Made by a program: the position numbers and the translations under genes. Positions 33,782 through 45,271 of a stretch of DNA of 64,000 nucleotides are shown here, in pieces. Within the stretch, counting starts at the first letter, position 1; each line of letters starts with the position of its first letter. The DNA is taken from assembly GCF_020497125.1 (NCBI RefSeq), contig NC_059073.1:13971225-14035224 (forward strand), written 5' to 3'. The notes under the pieces are model-generated. The model made no database searches. It saw only the letters and a program-made list of their open reading frames with translations, and was not told where the DNA came from. The DNA is from Mauremys mutica (taxonomy: Eukaryota; Chordata; Testudines; Geoemydidae).

Positions 33782-35826
33782 CTGTAGAAAGTCGTGTGAC
33801 CGTGCTGTGCAGAAGACCGTCACGTTTGGGTGCAGTAGTACAAAAATAGTTTTGCAAGCCCTCCTCAAAATGCTACAGTTGACTGTGAAGTGTGTTCCTT
33901 CTAATCATAGAAACCGTACATCCTATTGGAAATGGAAATGTTTTGCTTAAATAGGCCTCATTTTCAACCATACCACTGGAATCTTTCTAAAAAGTGACAT
34001 ATATAACACCAACAGCTTGGTCTCTTTGTGTCAGCGTCATGTCTGCTCCGACTGTTGTACCTCCTGTGTAGTGTACTTGCTTCTTGCTGCTGCGACATGG
34101 CAGCTCTGGTCAAAGGGAAGTTTAGAGATCACTTCCTTTGACTGATCAGCCTGTCATTTGCTGACTGGATCTGTCAAAAAAATGTTAATTTCTGAACTTG
34201 TTTCTTCGTTCTTGCTAGCTGTTTTCTTCATTGGTGCTTCAAGGTTTGTCCAGTTTGCTAGGCTCAATGGGCATCACAGAAGCATAGATCATATTCTGAT
34301 TCTGAGCCAACAATGCAAAAATCAAAAACTCGTTGTGAGAAATATGCTCTCTCCGAGCTGAGCATGTCTGACCGTTCCTGGAGAATAAGAATAAGAAATA
34401 ATATCTGTAAGAAATGAGGGCACATTCTGATTAATACAACTCAAACCTTCTTTGAAGAAGTGTAACACTGTGAATCTCACAATGGCTGTAATATGGGAGG
34501 AGGTTGGAATAATGGAACCGAACAACCCCATGAATGTGAGATATCCTGAGTGCATGTATCCACTCTGAATGGTCTCTCTCACATGTGCTCAAAGCTTTTC
34601 CCTGTCTCTGAACAAGAGCCTGTTGTGAAATAGAAATGCTGTAGTATCTACAGTACATCAGAGATAAATTTAGTCTGTGAAGTACACTGATATTGCACAA
34701 CTGGAAACCCTTTCAGAGCGGGGAATTATGCTAGCAATTTCACATTGTATAGGCAATGAATCATTTCACTGCTGTACAAGCAAATGGGCTGTGTTACTGG
34801 GCACACTCACTTTGATTGCAGCTGGCCCAGCAGTAACCAGTTTGGGGGCATTATATTTACTGCTATCTCCATGAGAAAAAAAGAAATAAATGAAAACTGT
34901 AAAGTAAAAATAAGAATCTCAGAATGAAATAAAGTGCAATAAGTAGACAAGCTTTTATTGCCACTGTAACATTTTGAAATCCCATTTTTTCTTATTGCTG
35001 GATATTAGTGTATGTGATATATATATATTACACTGCAAACCCCAACACAGACTGTCCTGCTTTAAAAGGTCACCATATTAACAGGGAGATTTATTTCTGG
35101 CTATGACACATGGACATGTGGGCATCCAGAAAAGGATCTACGCCAGTTACAGTTTGTATTTGAGAATTGCGTATAGCTCCCCTGCCCACTCCCCCAGCTG
35201 ACTACCTGGTTCTTTTTGCGCAATACTTATGCATAAAGAGCAGGTGGAATGCAGCTCACATATGGTCAGGTCTTTACTTAGGCCAGATTATGGTTTGCAC
35301 TGCATGAGGGCGCAAGGAGCTGCCTCCTCCTCCACCTCTGCATAGGACTAGCCTCTCCAAGCTCAAGGATGGCTCCAAATAGCACCATTGGCTGTGCTAA
35401 CATCCCCAAAGGAGGCAGAGTGAGGATAAGTCTGTAGCTTTAGCACACCAGACAGTAGAATGGGGTTGGCAGTTATTCACACTGAAAGGATCTGTTGTTC
35501 TTTGTGTATGGAAAAATGTAACACATGTTTTTACCTCTTATAAAGGTGGACAATTAGCCACTGACAGGTAATAGGCCGCAATGTTCAATTGGTCAGTGAA
35601 AGTAATTCGTGGGTTTCTTACTGGAAATCTCCTTCATTGTCATTAAGGACTCCGTGGCATTTTTTGCAAGAGACGGGATGTAAACCCTCGTATCCTAGCT
35701 AAATTTTAATTTCCATCATTACATTATACCTGCTAAAGTGCCTTCTGAGGTTTGGTTGTAGCTACACAGTATATGTCTTTACTCCATAGCCTAAACTGCT
35801 GTGTATTATCACTGTGCATCTTTCAG
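33782..35826. other. Intron end preceding the penultimate TRAPPC9 exon
   Basis: No other exon recognised. A short AT dinucleotide run lies at about 35018-35030. The acceptor of the next exon, 'cactgtgcatctttcag', ends at 35826 with a pyrimidine-rich tract. Confidence 0.6.
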
Positions 35827-36130
35827 GATTCTCATGGAGACCAATTTTAGTGCTGTTCCTACAGCAAAAGTCCTAAATAACGTGAAATTCATGTCTTGTA
35901 TTGCAGATGTCTTGGTGGATGGAAAGGTCTGTGACTGTGATATTGTAGTAGACTGCAAAGTTGGGGACCCCATCGCATTGGAGGTGAAGCTGACCAACTG
36001 GAGCAAACACAGTGTGGGCCCGTTTGCTCTGACGGTGATCCCATACCAGGATTACCAAAACGGAGTGCACAACTATGAGCTCCATGATGCCATCACCTTT
36101 GTTGGATCCAACACCTTTCACATTGATTCA
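35827..36130 (+). CDS. TRAPPC9: TRAPPC9, penultimate coding exon
   Basis: The exon starts after acceptor ...gcatctttcag and stops before donor GTGAGT (36131). It encodes one shared base plus 101 codons, [16 protein letters not shown] to NTFHIDS, without a stop. The block [18 protein letters not shown] followed by [14 protein letters not shown] is the conserved C-terminal beta-sandwich region of TRAPPC9/Trs120-family proteins. TRAPPC9 is a TRAPPII subunit that supports Rab-directed tethering at the Golgi and recycling endosomes; mammalian TRAPPC9 (NIBP) is also reported to bind NIK and IKK-beta in NF-kB signalling. Exon end phase 0 fits the next exon at 41338. Composition and intact frame fit a functional gene. 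Identification rests on recognising the protein; the upstream exons lie outside the window. Confidence 0.92.
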
Positions 36131-38233
36131 GTGAGTCTTTCTTTTTCATAGTCCACTCATCTGCATGACACATGCATTAAAAATCGATATGCCAAAACAG
36201 ATGCCAACATATGCAGCTTATTATTAGTGAATTTTATTGGAGGTGAGGGATTGACAGCCCTGGAGACTGAACTCTTTTATCTATTCATACAAAAGGTACA
36301 GCATAGGCAGCAGTAGTGCAAACTTCTCCATACTGGCCTAACAAAGTTTCTTAACCATGTGACCGAAACGGCTCCACCCCAAAGGAGAATTCAGCTTCAT
36401 GCCTATTGAATCCTTGATCTTTCACAGATATTGCCAACAAGGGCTGAGAGGTTTCAAAAGTAACTCATGATTTCGGGAACTTCAGTATTTGGGGGTGCAC
36501 ACTTTAAAGAGGCCTGATTTTCCAAAAGTACTGATGTTGACCAGCGGTCCCAACTGGTGCCAATAGAGGGTGTTGGGTTCTGTGATGTAGAAAATCATTT
36601 CCATATAATGGTTTAGGATCACTAATTCCTTTGACACAGGCCACACAGATGTCAATAGCTTTTGGTCACTACCAAGCTGGCAAACTCTGAGTTTGTACCA
36701 TTGATAAAAGGTTTGATACAATATTGCCAATCCCCTGAGCCATTCAACCCCACCAGCATTTAGAGTTTAAAGAACTTTTTCTGCAAGGTAATGGAAATAT
36801 CCTCCAGGCTGAACAAAGAAACTGTAAACAATTTTTAGCCAGGCTATGAGGAAATGCCACAGACTAAAAGAGAGAAAATGAGATAAACATTAAAGACCAA
36901 TAAGATGAGCATGTTCATTCAGTTGTCACTTAACATACAGTTATAAAGGCTGATCTCATCATTTTGATTTTTCAATTTAAAAAAAAAAATCAGTGTTAAA
37001 ACCATGCAAAAAATGTTGTGTCCCTACTAAGAAGAGTTAAACTTTCTCTCAAGTCTAGAGATTTCAAGTCAGAGAGATTTTTGTTCCTGAGGCAAAACAC
37101 TGAAGGTTATTTAAAGATACAAAAAATCAAAGAGGAGTGAAAAACAGAGGAAAAATACTGAAATGTTGTAAGGAATGCTCTGATTCTGGTAGCATATTAA
37201 ATAAGCATGAAGAGAGAGTGAGTGTATGGTCAGGTCTTTACTTAGGTCAGGTCTTAAGTTATCCAGTAAAATATGACTGTCAAAACTGAATATGTAAGTG
37301 AATCTGAGCTGGGGAGAAATTAAAGGTTAACCACTGGCGACTCAATGTGCATGTTTTTTCAACTGTACAACATATGCAGAAAATAGATTTTTTTTAAAGC
37401 TAGCGAGTACAGAATTCATCATCAGCCTGAATTTTAATGGATCCTAATGGTATTGTTTGCTGAATAATTTCAGCTTAAATGTGTCAACAGAAATCATCAA
37501 GAGAGGGATTTCTTGACCTGGGGCTATCATTCTGACAATGTTGATTTTGAATCAGAATTCCAGTGCTTAAGTACCCAGTTGTGGAAGAGTCTTGCCCATG
37601 AGGTTAGCAAGGGAGAAGGCAGAAGTCAGTGAAATATATTCTGCTTTATGATTGGGTCTCCCCTGAGGAGAGAAGCCAAGAGGTTATCTCCCATGTGAAT
37701 ACCTGAGGTGCAATTTCAGCATTCCCCCTGCTATTGAGCCCAACCCAGCACTTCTACTGTAAACACGATCCCTTATTAAGGTAATGAGGGGTGGTGGTTG
37801 TTTTTTGTTAATTTGTCCAAATTCTGACTCCAAAAAGGCCAAGGGAAAAAATGTGAACTTCTGAGACAAAAAGTATTCTATTCTGTGGTATTGGTATCAG
37901 GGCATTTCCTACAGTAAATCCCAAAGATAACATATTGTCATACTTCCTCAGGGCTCCGAATACTGATCACAGAAGGAAATTTCTTCAAACAGTATATCTG
38001 ATGTTATCAGAGTCTCTCTCATCCTCCCATATTGACTCATTAATCAATGGCAAAAAGTAAATTTCAGAAACCAGTACCTCGTTTTTGTATTTTGGGTATT
38101 GATACTGTGGGGAGGAATGAGTGCTACCCAGAATTATGATCAAGGTCCAAGCCAGACCTCAAAAAGACTTTAGGTCAGAGATTGAAAGAGTTCAGTGAAT
38201 CTGTATTCTCCTTTTATAAACTGACTGATACAT

Positions 38234-38310
38234 CAGACCAGATTCTCAACTGGTGTAAATCAGCCAGCTTTTACCAGCAGAGTGTGGCCCATCATTACAT
38301 TGACACAGAA
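38234..38310. repeat. Half of a palindromic amniote repeat
   Basis: 'gaccagattctcaactggtgtaaatcagc' matches the left arm seen at 30491 (gaccagattctcagccggtgtaaac); the right arm, 'cagcagagtgtggccc', is decayed. Confidence 0.5.
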
Positions 38311-39539
38311 ATGGGTTGGTCATCAATGCTGAACTGAGTTTACCTTTCTGGACCGAACTGCTATCCTCCACTTTAGCTTCTTACCAAGCCAGACTCCTAA
38401 AAGTTCACTCCCGGAAAATCTTTGTAGTTTTCAGACTAGGCTTGAATTTGTTTCTGGACATATCTGGAGCAGAGTGGGGTTATACAGACACACACACACA
38501 CATTTCAGTGCACACTCTTTGTTAAGCAGCACACAAAAAGTGTTTGAACTATTACTTTAAAAGACAAAAATCATGATTTTTCATTTCACGCCATAAAGAA
38601 TAGAGAATGGTCAGTTTCCCTTGGAGTTGAAAGCCCATGTTCACTTTCTCATTCTCTATAATGAAGTTGTGTTTGGGTCCTTCAGTTTCAAACAATGCAG
38701 GGATCTATCTATATTAAAAACAAACTGTTTTATTGGTTTTTTAATCATTAAAATATTTATATGAATTTTAAGTTATGCAAAATGTTTGTTTTTAACACTT
38801 AACTTTTAGTCTGAGTTAAAACTACTTGACACTGTCCATTTAAAACATAAAAGAAAGATGAGTTTATTAGTAATCAACAAGATTGTGATACATATTACCA
38901 GATGTAGGAATTTGAGATGTGAGATAACAGTGCAGAGCCTAATTGATTAAAATACTTTTGCATTGATTGAGATTTCTTTTGGTTGTATCGTGGCCACCTT
39001 AAACCTAATCACTTTAGTAATACTCCTTCGGCTCTTAATAATGTTTTATCTGATTAGTTGCTCAGAGCAAGCTGATACTTTCCAAATTAAAAGCAAAACA
39101 AATCTAACTGCCCTGGAAATTTCTGTAATTATCAGCAATTCATGTTTCCTTGTGTTCTCTGTGATTACCAATATTGTTTTCAGTGTGTGTGTGTTTGAAT
39201 ATGTTTTTACAAGATGGCTCAGGACAGAGGTAGTCAGTAAGTGGACTGAGAGCGAATCCAGACCACCAGACACTTTTGACCGGACTCCAGAATATTTTTA
39301 TTTATTTATTATTAATCTCTCTGGAGCCTGGACCTTGACTATACTTTGACCAAGAATTTGGACCTTGACAAAAAATAATGGACTACCCCTGGGCTAGGGG
39401 ATTGGTAATGGGGGAAAAACATTTCATTGTGGTTGACAGTTATTTTGAATCAGCCCAGGAATAGCGATCAGCAACTCTTTGACAGCTCCTCAGTGTCCCA
39501 TGTGAAACGAGTGAGGAGCATCAGTGTAGTTTAAGTAAA

Positions 39540-39660
39540 ACTGTAAACTCTTTGAGGCAGAGCCCGTCTTTCATATATCTGCACAGTGTATACCACAATG
39601 GAGGCTGAGTTCCTGACTGGGGCCTCTAAATACGACAGCAGTATAAATAAATATTATGAA
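39540..39660 (+). mobile_element. MIR-associated SINE tail
   Basis: 'tgtaaactctttgaggcagagcccgtct', 'ctgcacagtgtataccacaatgg', 'cctgactggggcctctaaatac' and a terminal 'tataaataaatattatgaataa' follow the order of a common sauropsid SINE tail (agctctttggggcagggac...cctagcacaatggggtc...ggggcctctaggtgct...ataata). A second instance is at 54300-54425. Confidence 0.6.
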
Positions 39661-40088
39661 TAAGTTCATAGCCATCAAATATCTACTTTACAAAACCCAC
39701 CAGCACAAATGTTGCCCTTAATAGCAAGAGGCCAACCACTGAATAGGACTGTATTTACACTCTCACCCCTAGATGACAACAGGCAGCCAAGGGCAAGTTG
39801 GCACGATAGCTTACCTGTGTTATCTCAAATGTGTGGTTAAACAGGGGGTTGTGTTCTCACGTGCTGTATGTACTGCACCTTTCACAAACACTAAGTTCAC
39901 TTTAAAAGAAGAGTAATAAACAATAATGAAAAATATTTTTCTTTGTTACTTGAGCATTTGTTCAGGTCTCTGTTTCCCGGGTATTATATTGGGAGTGATA
40001 AGGATCACCATGCTTAGTCTTTCATCCTTTCTGTAACACTGCCTCTGCAGATCCCTCCCTAAATCATATATCCTGTCACATGACTCCT

Positions 40089-40265
40089 ATAGAATCATAG
40101 AATATCAGGGTTGGAAGGGACCTCAGGAGGTCATCTAGTCCAACCCCCTGCTCAAAGCAGGACCAACACCAACTAAATCATCCCAGCCAGGGCTTTGTCA
40201 AGCCTGACGTTAAAAACCTCTAAGGAAGGAGATTCCACCACCACCCTAGGCAACCCAACCTTTGA
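40089..40265 (-). mobile_element. CR1 3' end, antisense
   Basis: 'tagaatcatagaatatcagggttggaagggacctcaggaggtcatctagtccaaccccctgctcaaagcaggaccaa' followed by 'atcatcccagccagggctttgtcaagcctgac' is a textbook CR1 3' UTR read backwards. Little divergence compared with neighbours, so this is one of the younger insertions in the intron. Confidence 0.88.
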
Positions 40266-40282
40266 AAGAATGGCTTTGCATA

Positions 40283-40368
40283 GGCCTGATCCTGCAAGAT
40301 GCTGATAAACTTCCACCCCCAATTGATTTCAGCATGTCTTGGCAGCACTCAGCATCCTGCAGGATCAG
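40283..40368. repeat. Imperfect palindromic repeat
   Basis: 'cctgatcctgcaagatgctga' and 'cactcagcatcctgcaggatcag' are inverted copies around a central 'caattgatttcagc'. A common short amniote repeat with this layout is recalled; family name not certain. Confidence 0.6.
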
Positions 40369-40524
40369 TTTGCTGCAGAACAACATTCATTGGGGCAAGT
40401 AACGTTTCTTTCTGGACCTCCCCGTTCAGTTTCCTTCAACTTTTTGAAACAGAGGTGAAATTTGTGGAGAAGTTTCAGTGACGTCTGCTCAGCCTTTATG
40501 GCTCCAGTTGAGCAAAGCATGTGA

Positions 40525-40690
40525 CTAATACTAGCCCAGTTCAGCAAAACACGTAGTTAATTTTAGGTATGTAAGAGGCTCCACTTGCAGTCATTGTCAC
40601 TATTCATGAGCTTAAATTTAAGCCTGTGCTTAAATGCTTTGCTGAACAGGGATAGGATTATTCACATAATTAAAGTGAAGTGCATATTTA
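40525..40690. repeat. Imperfect palindromic repeat
   Basis: 'ctagcccagttcagcaaaacacgtagttaattttaggtatgt' is mirrored by 'taaatttaagcctgtgcttaaatgctttgctgaacaggg' (inverted, diverged). The centre is 'agtcattgtcactattcatgag'. A copy of the palindromic 'cccagttcagcaaagcacttaagca...' repeat found in reptile and bird DNA. Confidence 0.6.
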
Positions 40691-41091
40691 AGTGCTCTGT
40701 TGAGTTTGTGTGTGTATATATAATTTGAATTGCTGTGTGATGAAAGGCTCTATATAAACATGAAATAATACTTCAGTATACTATACTCAATTGGGATGTG
40801 CTAATTTAGGATTGCTGTCTTACTGGGATGTCTCCCACTAAACTCATTTAGCCCAATGATGGTGAAGTGAGCTGCATATTTGGACAGTATTACCATAAAT
40901 GCTATTAGCTATTGCCAAGTGGTTAAATGGTGTTTAGCAAGGTGTTTAATATGTGTGAAATTCTAAGAACCAGTCTTTAATACACAAGTTGCTAAATAAG
41001 GGTTAAGAGTTAGATGTTCCTGGGTGTTCTGGAAACCTCTGATAGCTTCTGCCAAAGACAGCTACATTTTGGTAGATTCAAGAGAATATGT

Positions 41092-41300
41092 ATTCTAGTC
41101 AGAGCTCTGCCAGAGACATGCTGCAAGGCTTGGGGAAAACTCATTTAACTTCATTCTCATTACATCAGTGTTACCATCAGTAAAAAGGGGATAGCAACAT
41201 TTGCTTTCTTGGGGTGGAGGTGAAGGGGCTTTGTGAGGTTTACTTCACGAATATATAGAATGGCAAAGTATTACTATTATTTATTATTATTTACCAAATT
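41092..41300 (+). mobile_element. MIR-type SINE next to the last exon
   Basis: 'attctagtcagagctctgcca', 'gggaaaactcatttaacttcattc', 'accatcagtaaaaaggggatagcaaca', 'ctttgtgaggtttac' and a TTATTATTATT tail are in MIR order. It ends about 37 bp before the last acceptor (41337), so part of the polypyrimidine and branch-site neighbourhood abuts SINE-derived sequence. Confidence 0.72.
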
Positions 41301-41337
41301 TGTTTTATTCAGCTAACTTCCGCCCTTTCTCTTTCAG

Positions 41338-41517
41338 GTGAAACCAACCAAAAATGCTGTGTGCTTTGGAGCCCTGCTCTTTCTCTATACAGGTGATTTT
41401 TACTTGAACATCAAGTTTCATGAAGACATCTCCAGCAGGGAGCTTCCTCTTTCTTGGTTCTGCCTGCCCAGTGTTCACATTCGTGCTACGGAGCCTGTGA
41501 TCCAAACCAAACTGTAA
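41338..41517 (+). CDS. TRAPPC9: TRAPPC9, last coding exon
   Basis: 59 codons from GTG (41338) to TAA (41515-41517): [20 protein letters not shown] followed by [33 protein letters not shown] and a short tail VIQTKL. The motif LLFLYTGDF...FHED......SWFCLPSV is the C-terminal signature of vertebrate TRAPPC9. Joining to the exon ending at 36130 keeps frame (…NTFHIDS then VKPTKN…). The protein end completes the C-terminal beta-sandwich of the TRAPPII subunit. No break or odd residue is visible. The exact homology level to other species was not computed. Confidence 0.93.
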   Translation: MKPTKNAVCFGALLFLYTGDFYLNIKFHEDISSRELPLSWFCLPSVHIRATEPVIQTKL

Positions 41518-42700
41518 ATGTACCATATGATATTGGATTAGCCACAGTGCACAGAAACACTTGCCATGTCCTCTGCTTGACCCCACTATGTTTCTTTCCA
41601 ACCCCAGCCCACAGGCCTTTCTTTAGAGGCACAGCTGAACCCTTTTAGAATTGGCTGAGGTCATTCGGGCAGCTGCCTTTGCTTATTTGGAAAGGAGTGA
41701 TGGAATATAATGTACTGGATACACCCCCCCTTGCCTTCCAAAAAGCCTTTGGTAGCCACTAAGGGAAAAATTCTTCTCTTCCTGATAGCCATGCCTCCCC
41801 ATTGATATCAGTGGATTTGCAGGGGTGTATGTGAAAGCTGAATTTAGCCATGAGCTCGAAGGTCGTAGCTCCAACCTGAATGATACCTAAGGATATATCG
41901 TCTGCACTTGAACAAGAGTTGTGTTTCTCCACTAAATTCCCACCACCACCACACTGAATACACCATTTGGGACCTATTTTCTCAGTCACAGTTTCTTCCT
42001 ATGCTTGTTTCTAAGCCCTTTGTTTGCTGGGTATATTGGTGTCTTTCTAACTCAGAATAGATGTAAGCCAGGCAATAGCAGAACAGTTTTTTTTCTTTCC
42101 CACCAGAGTCTAAGGAACGCAGCAGCAGTAATGCCTTTTAATTTGTTACTTATTGCAGGAAATAGCGGTAATTGTATCTCCAGTTTTTCTTGATAGAATA
42201 GGCATGAACCCAAAAAGAGCTCTCCGTCCCTCCTTGGTCACAGTGCAGTTACTTCCCTTTGTGCAGCAGTAAACAAGAAAAGAAGGAAAGCAAGACAGGT
42301 AGAAACATTTCTATTTTTTCCAGAAAGGATTGAAGCCAAATATTTGCCTGCCTGTGGGTAACCTATGATGTCAGAGTGCCACAGGCCTATTTCATGGCAG
42401 TTGGGAGCCATTTCAAGCAGTTGCAGGCCTCTTAAAATGCCACCAAGATGAATCTGCTGATAGTTTTTAAAGCTTTTCACAAGAAATTGTTTCCAAACGT
42501 CTACTAATCAGGATTAGACAGGCCAGGCTAGACTATGGTATTTTCTTCTTTTCTTTGTCGAATGAATAAAATAAAACATTACGGAATAACTGCTTGCAAG
42601 GTACTTCACTGTGGCTGTAGCTGCCAAATGTACTGTAAATTTGCTTTACTGTGTTGTCTTTTACATAGAAGCTTTGAATAAAGAGACCGAGGCTTTCCCT
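41518..42700 (+). other. TRAPPC9 3' UTR (probable)
   Basis: Continuous with the last exon after TAA at 41515-41517. The first canonical polyadenylation signals downstream are overlapping AATAAA at 42565-42570 and 42570-42575 (gaataaaataaaac) and another at 42677-42682. The UTR extent is inferred from these; no transcript evidence is available. No repeat is recognised inside it. Confidence 0.6.
42565..42575 (+). promoter_or_regulatory. Overlapping polyadenylation signals AATAAA
   Basis: Two overlapping AATAAA hexamers, 1,048 bp after the TRAPPC9 stop, with a second candidate at 42677-42682 ('ttgaataaagagacc'). T-rich sequence follows 42640. Which is used cannot be told from sequence. Confidence 0.5.
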
Positions 42701-45050
42701 AGGTGAAGCACTGATGGTGTCTGATCTGTACATGAATGTTTCTTTGCTGTGTGAATCATATTTGTGTCTAAACATGCAAATAACCAAATGCATATTTTAT
42801 TCAGATATGATGGCTTTACAGCCCACTCCTACTGGCAAAATTCTCATTGTCTTCAGTAGAAACACAATCCTGCCCAGGCTCAATTGAATGATGAATACTG
42901 CAGTTTTTGAATGGCAATAATGCAAAAAATATTCCCACTTGAACAGTAGTTTCTAAGCATGAGGGAACTTTTGCTACAGGCTATAGTATCTACATTTCCA
43001 GTACATTCAAGCAGCAGTGATGCCGTTTGCGCCAAAATTTTGTTCACAACACAGTGAACATTTGCTTTTGAGTTGGAGGAAACATCTATCTAGAGCTTTA
43101 GAATTTCAGAGGAAAAGGTCTCTCAAGTTCAAATGACTGTCTAAAAGGCTTATTTGGAACGACAAATTCTTCTGTCAGCTGCAAAGGAGTGCAATGTCCT
43201 GTGACAGCAGAAATAGTTCCACAGCTTTGTACTGCTCTTCTTAGGGCAGGAAAGCCTGACAGGGAAGAGCCTCTGAGTGACTCGAGCTTAGCATCTTCTT
43301 TACGGTGGCAGAGCTCCATCGAACAGAGCTGTGCGGTGGGGCCAAATTTGCTGCATACCATCGCCTGCCTGTATAGGTGTTAAGGGAAGAAGTGAGGAGA
43401 GTGGGAATTCAGTTTCTCCAGAAAGGCTTTGCTTTTCTTGCATGCGCCCCTACTGCATAATGTGATACAATAATATTACTGTACCGCCACACTCTAAATT
43501 GAGATTAATTCAGTAATCCCCAAAAGATATTCTTCGTGCTACAGTTGCTGCTAGGAATAAAGCTAACGCTTTATGAGGACCACATTTATCTGGGTGTGAG
43601 ACAAAAATATCCATGGATAGCCTAGCTCTGAGCCTGTTAATGGAAGATTCTCTCTCTCTCTCTCCCTCTCTCTCCGAGTAAAGGATGTTGTACTGTGAAA
43701 CCTGTACTGATGTGCAATCCTCTATTATAATGACCAGGGAAATAGCACCATTTTACCATTAAGGGGCTAATCGAAAGCCCATCGAAGTAATTGGAAACAG
43801 TCCTGTCCATTCGATGGGGTTTGACTCAAGCTCTAACAGCTGTCATTGTAATAAAAGAAAGCTGCATATTTCTCAACCTTAGCTTCCAAAATGGCGTTTT
43901 AATTCTGCAGTATGTGCTCACTAACATAAGCTTTCATATATATATGATAATACTCTGCCACTTGTTAACTTTGGCACTTCTAATATCTTTCCCAGCTTTC
44001 TTATACGTTTACCTATCAGGGTAAGAGAGCTGCACTGTCACACTGAGGCTTACCTGTGACGAATGTTAAGTGGTGATGTCGTTTTGTGGGAATGTATTCG
44101 GAACGAGAATGCCGGAGCTCATTTTTAGTGTTTCAAATAGAAAATTACACCCGTCGGAATTGGGGTCCAGTGGTTTGAATAAAGGACTCTGCTTATCTGA
44201 TCTCCTGTCCTTTTCTAGACATGCAAGCCGATTGTACTTCTCCTTGAAACATCCAGCTATTAATTCAAACATAGTGAGCCAAATTGTGCTTTGTTATGCA
44301 ACTGTACATCCGATAGGACCCCACTTAGTGATTTAAACCTCAGTTCCTGAGAGCAGAAATTGGCCCAGTACACTGGAGAAACTTAAGACGTCTAAATTTA
44401 ATGATGTGAATAAATATCTAGTTTCTGTTATTTACACATCTGCCTCTCTCTGCTGCATATAAGTCTTGATAGTGTCCCTGTATGATTTTACTGGTAGTAA
44501 TAATGTATCACATGGTGCCACAAGCACCACCATGTTCCTACAGAGAGTCTGGGTCTGGAATTAATATAATTAATCTTTGTCTTCTAAGGTAAATTTAGTG
44601 CTAATCAAAGGTGCCAGATTCACAGTGCTGTTTCTGTTCGTCTCTCCATAAATCAGGTACCGCATGAATGTTAGCACTGCTGGCCTTGCCATTTTTTATA
44701 TTCTGGGGGTTCATTTTTTCATTCTTCAGGTGAAGATGTCTTGTACCCCCTGCACGTACACACATCAACCATAGTCATGAAGGTTTATGGGTGTAAAGCA
44801 CATTAATAAAGTTGGGAAATCACCTTATACCAAGAGGCTATGACCACAATTACATTAGCTCCATGCTCGGAGGGATGCTGCCCCTTCTTTGCCTGGCTGG
44901 GATTCCTCTTCTTGCAGCCGTCCTGCTTCCAAGGCAGGCCTGAGAGCAGCTGGGTTGGTACTCATCTTTTGTCAGCTCTGCATGGGCCCATTCCCTGCAG
45001 CACCCCAATCCCCAGAGCTGAAGGGAAGGACACAAAACAAAAACATAACA
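42701..45050. other. Non-coding DNA downstream of TRAPPC9
   Basis: No exon recognised. Contains a CT-rich simple repeat (43649-43677) and, at 44875-44943, a short open stretch reading like a signal peptide that ends at a stop without a splice donor (see rejected items). Confidence 0.4.
43649..43677. repeat. (CT)n microsatellite
   Basis: 'tctctctctctctctccctc' and 'tctctcc', with one CC interruption. Confidence 0.93.
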
Positions 45051-45271
45051 GCAGCAAAGAGTCCTGTGGCACCTTATAGACTAACAGATGTCTTGGAGCA
45101 TGAGCTTTCGTGGGTGAGTACCCACTTTGTCGGATGCATCATTGCATCCGACGAAGTGGGTATTCACCCACGAGAGCTCATGCGCCAATACGTCTGTTAG
45201 TCTATAAGGTGCCACAGGGGTCTCTGCTGCTTTTACAGATCCAGACTAACATGGCTACCCCTCTGATACTT
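45051..45271 (+). mobile_element. Foldback element, copy 2
   Basis: A 221-bp element with a 12-bp target-site duplication AAAAACATAACA (45039-45050, 45272-45283). From 45051 an 88-nt arm (gcagcaaagagtcctgtggc … gtcggatgca) is followed by a 4-nt loop TCAT and an 88-nt complementary arm (tgcatccgacgaagtggg … ctctgctgc), then the unique 3' end 'ttttacagatccagactaac' … 'ctctgatactt'. No poly(A), no open frame, no TIR at the two ends. The long duplication suggests insertion by target-primed reverse transcription. Family unnamed. Confidence 0.85.

Larger units (their letters stand above)
36131..41337 (+). other. Last intron of TRAPPC9
   Basis: GTGAGT donor at 36131 and 'cgccctttctctttcag' acceptor ending 41337. 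5,207 bp, phase 0. It contains the repeats at 38234, 39540, 40089, 40283, 40525 and 41092. A 128-codon frame at 38963-39349 has leucine/isoleucine-rich stretches but no recognisable family or splice context. An (AC)n run is at about 38486-38501. Confidence 0.88.

Noticed and set aside
38963..39349. 128-codon + frame with hydrophobic stretches, possible small membrane protein
   Set aside because: It lies inside the last TRAPPC9 intron, has no recognisable family, ends in low-complexity Phe/Leu/Ile sequence, and no splice or promoter signals support it.
44875..44943. A short + strand frame reading MLPLLCLAGIPLLAAVLLPR, like a signal peptide
   Set aside because: It runs into a stop two codons later (RQA then TGA), there is no GT donor in frame before the stop, and no matching downstream exon is recognised. 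Leucine-rich chance frames are common.
45051..45271. Long hairpin as a possible structural RNA or microRNA precursor
   Set aside because: The hairpin is an interspersed element with target-site duplications and two further copies, so its pairing is explained by foldback insertion; no promoter or processing evidence exists.
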